Source of the DNA: Galeruca laticollis
Taxonomy: Eukaryota; Arthropoda; Insecta; Coleoptera; Chrysomelidae
Assembly (NCBI GenBank): GCA_963921935.1
Contig: OY998180.1
Coordinates: 61,954,551 to 62,018,550 of the forward strand
Length of the DNA: 64,000 nucleotides
Direction of reading: 5' to 3'
The position numbers were made by a program, and so were the translations under genes. Shown here piece after piece: positions 56,854 through 64,000 of the stretch (positions within the stretch are counted from its first letter, which is position 1; the number at the start of each line of letters is the position of its first letter). The notes under the pieces were generated by a model that saw only the letters and a program-made list of their open reading frames with translations, was not told the origin of the DNA and ran no database searches.

Positions 56854-57839
56854 CATATTTACACTATTTGAATATTTTGTCATAGTATATTTCTCCATTT
56901 CTAAATACTCACTCAAATTTTATACAAGTTCTTGAGCTTGTCATTTAAGCATTTTTCCTGTCATGCTTTACAAAAATGTAAATTATTGTCAGATTTGCTT
57001 ACAGTATACACAATATTCCTGTTGCATGAATTCTTAGACATTATCAATTTGGACGTAAGCAAAGAGAGATTATACTGACAATATTCAATGTTGTGTTTCA
57101 AATATATCATATATTCCTAAGACTAATACCTTGAACTCTAAGGATAATCGCTCGAATTCTAGCCTTTTGGTAGCTACATTTTTCAATTGCAACAATGCGA
57201 TGTATGATTATTAGTATTGTAGATTACCAATAAAAGCATATGTCCACGACCACTTGATAATAAATCAATAGTTTAACTCCTAACTAAAAGTATATGGTAC
57301 CCATTATATATTATGCATTATGATAATTCACGCTTATGCATTTAAATAGCATATGTTGCTATGAGAACACAACACTGACAACATTCCGGCACCCCGATAG
57401 GTGACTAGAGATACGAACAGATATCATCACTAAGAAAACCTGCTAATTTCGTTCAGAAAATTTGTTTCTGAAATATATCGTATCAACAAGATATCGAAAT
57501 TTTTGTTATTGATATTTTTCATAAGGATATTTTCCAATATTGATATTTTTAAAACAATATAATGTATAACGGTACGGTGTATCGATATTTTACACATTAT
57601 CGCCCATCTGTATAGGTCACACGGATTATTTGACGTACTCCACAAATTTATTAATTTTGAAGTTAGAATTGTCAATAATACCAAATTTTTACGAAGTTGC
57701 TGATATATTTATTATAACGATGAATTCAGGGGTCGTGGACAAAGTATAGTATTCAAATCGCAATTTATGGCTATAATTCACTCGGTTGACCCTACGTGAA
57801 TAATGGCTATCAAGAATTGCTCGTTTAATAATATTCGAT
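56854..57839. other. no gene recognised
   Basis: AT-rich; no supported frame. An 84-codon minus frame at 57430-57684 has no domain. Confidence 0.5.
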
Positions 57840-58289
57840 TACCGTGAAACGGGGTTACATTGAACCCCAGGGTTACATTGAACAATTTTGCAAAGAATAT
57901 TATATTTTTCTACAAGTTAGCCTGAATTTTTTTTGGACCGATATATTTTTTTGAGGGTTGCAAATATGTTTTACTTGGACTTCCTGATAAAGTTTGTCGC
58001 AGGTTCCCATAATTAACGAAAAAAAAATTGTTTCTGAAATAAAAGGTTTAAAAAAAACTCTCAAACTGTGATGTGCAGCCGCGATATGCGAAAGATATCT
58101 TCTCATAACCAATTTCCCACGATACTAGTACCTATTTGAAACTTATTCTACATAATACCGTGAATGATTAGGGTTCAGAAATATTTTTAATTAATTAGTA
58201 CAAAAAATATGTCAATTATTTTGGGAACATGGGGTAACATTGAACGGCAGGATTCAACGTGCTCGGGCGGCATCAATCGAGTTCCATGT

Positions 58290-58780
58290 AAATATTATTG
58301 TCTGGCGTTACCTACCTAGTTCGGGGCAATAGTTTGGCACACAAAAGCAAGTCAGTACAGCACGAGGAAGACCCTCGATAAAGTTCAAAGGCTTGCCTGT
58401 GCGTGCATCACTGGGGCTATGAGAACGTGTCCAACTAGGGCACTTGAGATCATTACAGATCTCACACCTCTACATCTGGTGATAGAAAGATCTGCCCAAG
58501 AGGCAATTCTTAGAATATCTAAGGAAGGTTCAGGCAATGAGAGTATTAAAAATCAGGGAGCTTGGTCCTCTCTGACAAGATACATCTCATTAGCGATTCT
58601 TCCCAGTGACGAAATGATCAGGAAAGTAAGCATTGAAAAGAATTTCACCACGATGCTAAATACGAGGAGAGACTGGGAAAGGGAATACACCACCCAAACC
58701 ACCATTGGAGCAGGCACTGGAGTATTTGGGCCAGGCACCAGATACTCATTATCGTTAGGCTTGGCGGTAGGAACATTGTG
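58290..58780 (+). pseudogene. LINE ORF2 C-terminal fragment (Jockey/R1-like)
   Basis: VWHTKASQYSTRKTLDKVQ and LACACITGAMRTCPTRALE, then DLTPLHLVIERSAQEAILR. This is the conserved stretch after the RT domain in insect LINEs (normally VQRLACLCITGA, TPT-ALE). It then reads KNFTTMLNTRRDWE before a stop at 58781. There is no catalytic part; it is nested in the Tigger-like element. Confidence 0.7.
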
Positions 58781-58835
58781 AGGTTAGGAAATTCAGTTGT
58801 GGTGCAGTAGTGGAGTGCGATAATCTCATTCCAAA

Positions 58836-59716
58836 ATGCGTGATTACGTTAGAAAGTTTGGTAGTCGATCATATAAAAATTACACCTCTTGTACTGTGGA
58901 ACAAGCAATCCGCGAAATTAAAACAAAAAAGTTGTCACTTTCCAAGGCATCGAAGAAATAAAAAATCCCAAAACGAACATTAAGCCACAAGCTGAACAAC
59001 AAAAAAATGAAGGACGTCGGAAGGCCCACAGTTTTAAACAACGACGACGAAAAGGCACTGGTCAAGATGCTCTTGAAAACCGCTGAATGGGGCTGTCCTT
59101 TGACTCACAACGATATACGACATGTTATTAAAAGCCATTTGGATACAACGGGTAAGACAGTTAGGCAGTTTAAAAATAATTTGCCTGGTATCGACTGGAT
59201 TAAAGGTTTTCTGAAAAGAAACAGAGAAATAAGTGCAAGAAAATCTCAAAATATAAACCCAAATAAAGCATCTTCCACTAGAGAAGTTTTCATAGCATAT
59301 TTTGATAACCTTGAGCAACCAGATACAACTCATGGATGGTTCGATTCTGCAACATTTTTAAATTGGTTTACTTCTGTTTTCCTCTATTCCACGAGACATC
59401 AAGAAGGAGTCAAAGTATTAATCGGGAATAACTTGGCGATCCATTTTTCTGAGCAAGTTATCAGACTGTCGGTTGAGAATAATATTCGATTCATATGTTT
59501 ACCACCGAATACCACGCGTATCACTCAACCCCTGGATTTCGCGGTGGTCGCACCACTGAAGAAACAATGGCATGCAATACTCAGCGATTATAAGTTAGCA
59601 ACGGGATCAACTAGTCTTCTCTTTTTATTACCAATGATTCTGCGACACATCCCTCAGCATTCTTCCCAGACTCATATAGCCGCATATAGTTCCACAACTT
59701 CCTGCAGTTGTTCTTA
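58836..59716 (+). pseudogene. Tigger-like transposase with lost catalytic Asp
   Basis: From ATG 58836 the frame reads MRDYVRKFGSRSYKNYT and LSLSKASKK, the first helix-turn-helix of pogo/CENP-B proteins, with one TAA at about 58959 where Tyr is usual. Then come GRPTVLNNDDEKALVKML and FKNNLPGIDWIKGFLKRN (CENP-B second DNA-binding domain). After YFDNLEQ the text jumps to TTHGWFDSATFLNWF, so the part with the first catalytic Asp is deleted. The second site reads IGNNLAIHFS where GDNLASHFS is expected (Asp to Asn). The end QPLDFAVVAPLKKQW is the usual third-motif region. Dead copy. Confidence 0.8.
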
Positions 59717-60239
59717 AAAGTATGCACGCTATGCACGCATAATAATTTTTAGGTCACTATAAAAATGATATTGTAATGTTTTCTTTATTTATTTAAACAA
59801 TAAACGGGTGGGATAAATTTTAAACACACGGTATGGCAACTTACTAATTCATTTAAACACTAAACTACTCACTAACACTTAATTTATATATACACAAACT
59901 ATATCAACACTTCACTAGCCGCTATTTCTGTGTATTCTTGTTTATTTAACGAGATCACTTTATCAACTATCCTAACTCTTCCTGGTCGGTCCCTTATATA
60001 TTAATGCCTTTTTCCCTAGATAATTCTAGATTGCGGCTTACTCGAAAACAATTGGCTTTCTGGCATTTTCTAGATAAGACTGGTGACAAAAACAATGATA
60101 AGATAAGATCCTAAACAGTTATAAAAAAACCTGCGTATCCGCCATAATTTTAACATACCTGGCTTAGACAGAGTCAGATTTAGGGACTATACCAGTGTGC
60201 TGTTTCGTAACAATATATAGATACCTCAGGAGGAAAATG
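59717..60239. other. no gene recognised
   Basis: AT-rich; no supported frame or repeat. Confidence 0.5.
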
Positions 60240-61150
60240 CTTTCAAAGAAATGGCACAAAGTAGTAATGAAATTGCACAGGTAAGTGAGAATATTATCAC
60301 ATATGAATATAACAAAGCCATGCATAAACAAACCCAAGTTGTTTTGAATATATTTGATTGTCTTGAAAAGGAATATTCAGCAATCTGATAATGCAATCAT
60401 AGTAAGTATTGCCGAATTACCAAAAATTAATAAACCTTCCATTTATCGGGTTATCACGAAAATAGTTGTTGTAGATCATACTGAAAATAGAAAAACGGGT
60501 AACGAAACGTTAAAATTTACAGAACTACGCAAGAGTTTATACTTAGAACTATTTATAATTTATATAAGGAAAACAGGACTGCGGCATTGGATGTAGAAAA
60601 TTTAGCAGATTATCCAGATTACACTTATACCAGCGTGTAGATATTGTGTCAAGCTCTAAAAGTTGTGGTTTTGAACTCAAAAAAGTTGATAAGTGCATGG
60701 TGATCAAGGATAGTACAATGGCGGCAAGATTTTTTGCGTAAAATTAAAGACTTCAGACGTTCTAATAGACCCATTATTTCCCTTGACGAAACATGATTCG
60801 ACAGTCATGATGTAGTAAATAACGGTTGGATAGACAATAGTAAACATTGCTGTTCAAGTGGGTCATGCCCTAAAGGGAAATGCATTATAATACTATACGC
60901 TGGAACCAAAGACGGTTTTCTACCTAATGCGTTATTATTATCTGGTAAAAAAATCAAAGACTGTACTGTGGATTATCATGATGACATGACAGCAGATTTA
61001 TTTGAAAATTGGTTTAGGCAACAGCTTGTACCAAATATTCAAATATTCAATCGCAGTCAGTAATCGTTATGGACAACGCATCGTATCACTCGCGGCAACT
61101 CTGTGAGATACCAGAAAGGAGCAGTTGAAAAGCTGAAATAATTGCATAAT
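60240..61150 (+). pseudogene. IS630-Tc1-mariner DDE transposase relic
   Basis: An N-terminal HTH-like segment (IAELPKINKPSIYRVITKI, about 60400) is followed in other frames by RPIISLDET with the first Asp at about 60787, and YHDDMTADLFENWFRQQLVP at about 60980. Next comes VIVMDNASYHSRQ with the second Asp at about 61070 after a frame break. After a few more residues (KAEII) the match ends, so the Glu is missing. The order YHDDM..FENW..QLVPN matches the Sailor-like elements in this window (CHNEM..YEKWV..KLIPN), suggesting a distant member of the same group. Confidence 0.7.
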
Positions 61151-61720
61151 TGCATTTGGCGGAAAACAATAGGTTTGTTTGAGCAAGGAGTAGTAGGATA
61201 GTTCTAACACATAATTTGAACTGATTTACAGCGCATGACAATTCAAATAATAAATAGAACTAGTTAGGAAATTGTTGGTGCGGGAACGCATTTTTCATGG
61301 TTATGAAAATTTAGTTACTGAACGTTGGTGACATGTCATAAAACCGATTGTGACTTTTGATTTGAAAATAATGTTTGGTTAGGTGTAGCCAATCTGTTGT
61401 CATGTTGTCTAAAATACAAAATTATAATTGTGTTTATACAACGATGGAATTTCAAAATGATGGTAAGTTATTTAAAATATTTTTAATTAAAGTAGGTAAT
61501 CTAATTTTGTTTGATTTCTGGATTTGAATGAGTTTTTAGCATTGAGATAGTGTCCGAAGGAGACGTCATCACGTGATCAAAAGCAGACACAGTCGGCCAT
61601 ATTGGTTCGGCACTTACGTCAAACAGTTGTTGCGCTTTTCAGAGTTTTTGGCGATTTTTAATATTTTTTCTGTGATTTTATTAGTTTTTAACTGATAATC
61701 TGATCTATTGAGATACAATA
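61151..61720. other. no gene recognised; may hold the 5' end of the P-like element
   Basis: AT-rich with a 69-codon minus frame that overlaps the THAP exon and is its shadow. No terminal repeat of the P-like element could be paired inside the window. Confidence 0.45.
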
Positions 61721-62160
61721 ATGGGTTCATGTGCTTATCGTAGTTGCAGCTGTAGGGATGGCGTCGATAAAAAGAAATCAACAGAAATAACATTTCACAG
61801 GTTAGTAAGGGAAACGATAACAATACGCAGAGCCGTACTTTAAGAATTTATGTGCAATATTTTATCACGACAAAACGTACAATGCTTGAAAACAGGCGAA
61901 GATCGAGTTTAAACGGGCTTTTTTTCAGATTTCAGAGAGATCCTAGACGTTGGAAGATTTAGATGCAATTTGTAAATAGAGATGCCGGGAATGCTACAAA
62001 ATATAGTGTACTATGTTCTAAGCATTTTTCTGAGATATACATTTATCAAACTTCAAATAGTTATGTTCGTTTAAAAGATAATGCTATCCCCACCATTTAT
62101 CCCTGCGAGGTAGATTATAATATATTGTGCAACAAGTGGGGAAAGTTCAACTTTTCTCAT
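61721..62160 (+). pseudogene. THAP zinc finger of P-element-like transposase
   Basis: Exon 1 (61721-61800) begins MGSCAYRSCSC and ends TFH. A GTTAGT donor follows. The acceptor TTTTTCAG ends at 61928, and the split codon makes Arg. Exon 2 continues FQRDPRRWKI, one TAG, then YSVLCSKHFSE and NAIPTIYP. Together these give the C2CH set (Cys pair in exon 1, Cys-x-x-His in exon 2) with Trp and the AVPTI-like motif of THAP domains, the DNA-binding module of P transposases and THAP9. The single TAG and the lack of continuity downstream mark it as broken. Confidence 0.75.
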
Positions 62161-62289
62161 AAGTGTGGAAGTTTGTGACACGAGCCAAGGGCGAGTAAGA
62201 AAAGTACTTTTCGCACATGTTGCACACTATACTTTTTCTACATCTGTAGAAATTTAAAGAATACAAGTAAATAATTTTGTAGAAAAAGT

Positions 62290-62362
62290 CTAAGCGTCGA
62301 GGACCACCCACCGAAAACGGCTGGGCATCGAGTATGAGTATACACTGCTGAAATCGGCTGGG
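62290..62362. repeat. GGCTGGGCATCGAGTAT short duplication
   Basis: GGCTGGGCATCGAGTAT occurs at about 62320 and 62350 in the spacer between transposase segments. Origin unknown. Confidence 0.6.
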
Positions 62363-62631
62363 CATCGAGTATCCCCTACTGGATTCTCCATATAAATGTA
62401 TGTAGTGTGGGCAAAGTGGCGTGAGAAATAATATTTCTCACAGTGTGAGCAATATATGGTTTTGAAATTATGTAAGCTATGAAAAATACGCTACATTTCA
62501 TAGCAGTTGTAGAAAAATATGTTTTTTACTAATTTATTGTATTCATAGAGATACTTCTTTTTTTGTTTATTATTTATATTTTATTTTCTACTGTTAGAAA
62601 ACTAACAATTTATTGTATAATTTGATTGCAG

Positions 62632-64000
62632 GAGCGAGTGGACATTGAAGTGACAGAACCACCAACTAAATTTCGAATACTGTCAAATATTTCAATTAAA
62701 TCACCAGTCTGCCAAACAAATTACGAGGGGCAAGCATTAAATATTGCTTCAACAAGTAGTGGCGGGGGTTACAACCATATTAATATCAAAAGAACAAGGG
62801 GTATCCACATTGCAGATGGGTAAAACAATGACTCCCAGAAAAAAAAAATTAAATAAACTGGTTGAAGCAGTGCGTGTTAGCATGGAGAGAAAGAGACAGG
62901 TTTTGTCTTTACGAAGGAAACTTTTCAGAAGACAAAAAGGCATTGGTAGTATGCTCGAGATTATTAATGAACTACGAACTAAGAAAATAGTGCAAGCTTA
63001 ATATTTGGATGTAAGTTGCAAATTAGGAGGACCTAAAGAGTTATTTATAAGAAAATATAAAAAGGCGACAAAGAAAGCATTACCGAGACAGTATTTTGAG
63101 GAACTAAAAGTTTTTGCTTCAACTCTGCTGCTTACAATTATGTAAGGGATTCATTTAATGTAAGTTTACCGCACGCAAGAACATTAAGTAGGTGGTACCA
63201 AAGTATTGATGGAGAGCCTGGATTTACAAGTGAATCATTTAAAGCTCTGCAGCTAAACACTCCAATTCGGCAACGTGAAGAATGAGATTCTCAAAAAGAC
63301 ATGTGTTATGGGTATGTTGACATGGGAACAGGATCTCAAGAAGCAACTCTTGTTAAGGATGCTTTGGTGTTTTTTCTAAATTGATTGAATGGTTACTGGC
63401 AAATTCCAGTTGGTTTTTTTTCATTAGCGGCATGATCTCAGAACAAAAGATAGGGCTAGTGTAACAGTGTTTGGAAAAGTGTCATGAAGGGGTATGCAGG
63501 TTATCAGTTTGACATGTGATGGTCCACCTGTTAATTTGACTATACTAAATCTTTTGGGCTGTAGATTAGATCACAAAAATTTAAACACCCGTTGACCAAC
63601 GATGATGTTGTTTGTTTTCTTTTTAGATCCTTGTCTTATGGTAAAGTTGGTACGAAATACATTAAGTGAAAAGGGATCACTTGTGGACAATAATAATGAA
63701 ATAGTTTCTTGGAACTATATAAAATAATTGAATAACCTACAAAAAACGAATCATTTTATATGTCAAAACAAATTAAGGGAACGACATATATCTTTTAGCA
63801 AGCAAAAAATGAAAGTGTTTAGTGAGAGTGTTACAACTGCTTTAGCTTTTTGTGAAGATGAACTCCATATGAAACAATTTGTTGGAGTTGGTGCCACTGT
63901 AAGATTCATATTAATTATAAACAATTTATTTGATGTTTTAAACTCAAGAAATTTGGCACAATGTTCTTTCAAAAAAACTTTATCTCTAGAGAATTACAAA
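62632..64000 (+). pseudogene. P-element/THAP9-like transposase body, runs off right edge
   Basis: After an acceptor-like GCAG at about 62632, successive frames give TPRKKKLNKLVEAVRVSMER with a leucine-rich coil (RKLFRRQKGIGSMLEIINEL), GGPKELFIRKYKKATKKALP, and YNYVRDSFNVSLPHARTL, then SRWYQSIDGEPGFTSESFKA. Next come YGYVDMGTG, ALVFFLN, VISLTCDGPPVNLTILNLLG, DPCLMVKLVRNTLSEKG, QNKLRERHISFSKQKMKVF and NLFDVLNSRNLA. This is the order of the RNase H-like and insertion domains of P-element transposase. Stops and frameshifts (for example at about 63285) show it is decayed. The end of the gene lies beyond the window. Confidence 0.8.

Larger units (their letters stand above)
57840..59716 (+). mobile_element. 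Tigger/pogo-like DNA transposon relic
   Basis: The left end is suggested by GTGAAACGGGGTTACATTGA (57853 on) with a second GGGTTACATTGAAC at 57879 and GGGGTAACATTGAACG at 58231. These are terminal-repeat-like units of this transposon group. It contains a LINE piece (58290-58780) and a CENP-B/Tigger transposase relic. No matching right terminal repeat was found, so the right end is set at the last codon. Confidence 0.55.

Overview
This 64 kb window is AT-rich eukaryotic DNA, almost certainly from an arthropod and most likely an insect. The reasons are introns with GT/AG borders, long (TA)n microsatellites, and a repeat set typical of insects: Penelope-like elements (PLEs), an errantivirus with an env gene, Ty3/Gypsy elements with long LTRs, an IS630-Tc1-mariner family with DD82E spacing, a Tigger/pogo relative, a THAP/P-element relative and LINE fragments. 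I see no single-copy host gene, no rRNA or tRNA gene and no CRISPR array.

Layout, left to right. 1-1575: 3' part of a PLE with a GIY-YIG endonuclease. 1617-3336: array of a ~353 bp satellite unit. 3391-4650: three copies of a 474 bp tandem repeat carrying hammerhead-like motifs. 6683-13697: a Gypsy element with 1.95 kb LTRs that has lost most of pol. 14409-16283: a candidate LTR. 18771-25593: a second, related Gypsy deletion derivative on the minus strand, whose ~1.65 kb LTRs contain a decayed CUB plus LDLa (secreted or receptor-type) coding segment. 29090-35190: a fossil Gypsy pol split by a Sailor-like (DD82E) transposon, which is itself split by a PLE. 37431-42529: a LINE interrupted by another PLE, with its 3' half inverted. 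42530-43362 and 50744-51400: more of the 353 bp satellite, split by a complete errantivirus (43363-50743). 53369-56851: a second Sailor-like copy. 57840-59716: a Tigger-like relic with a nested LINE piece. 60240-61150: a DDE relic. 61721-64000: a THAP/P-element-type transposase relic that runs off the right edge.

The best preserved unit is the errantivirus. Its two 207 bp LTRs look identical and are flanked by a 4 bp CGCG duplication, and gag, pol and env are all open. It has a plausible -1 slippery heptamer at gag/pol, and a splice donor/acceptor pair that would give env a hydrophobic leader from a tiny upstream ORF. The two 1.6-1.9 kb LTR elements lack reverse transcriptase yet have near-identical LTRs, so they were probably mobilised in trans.

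The most unusual observation is the CUB-LDLa segment inside the LTRs at 18771-20423 and 23935-25593, which looks like host gene capture by a retrotransposon LTR. Second are the 474 bp tandem repeats with a hammerhead-like fold, which resemble animal retrozymes. All boundaries and identities were read by eye.
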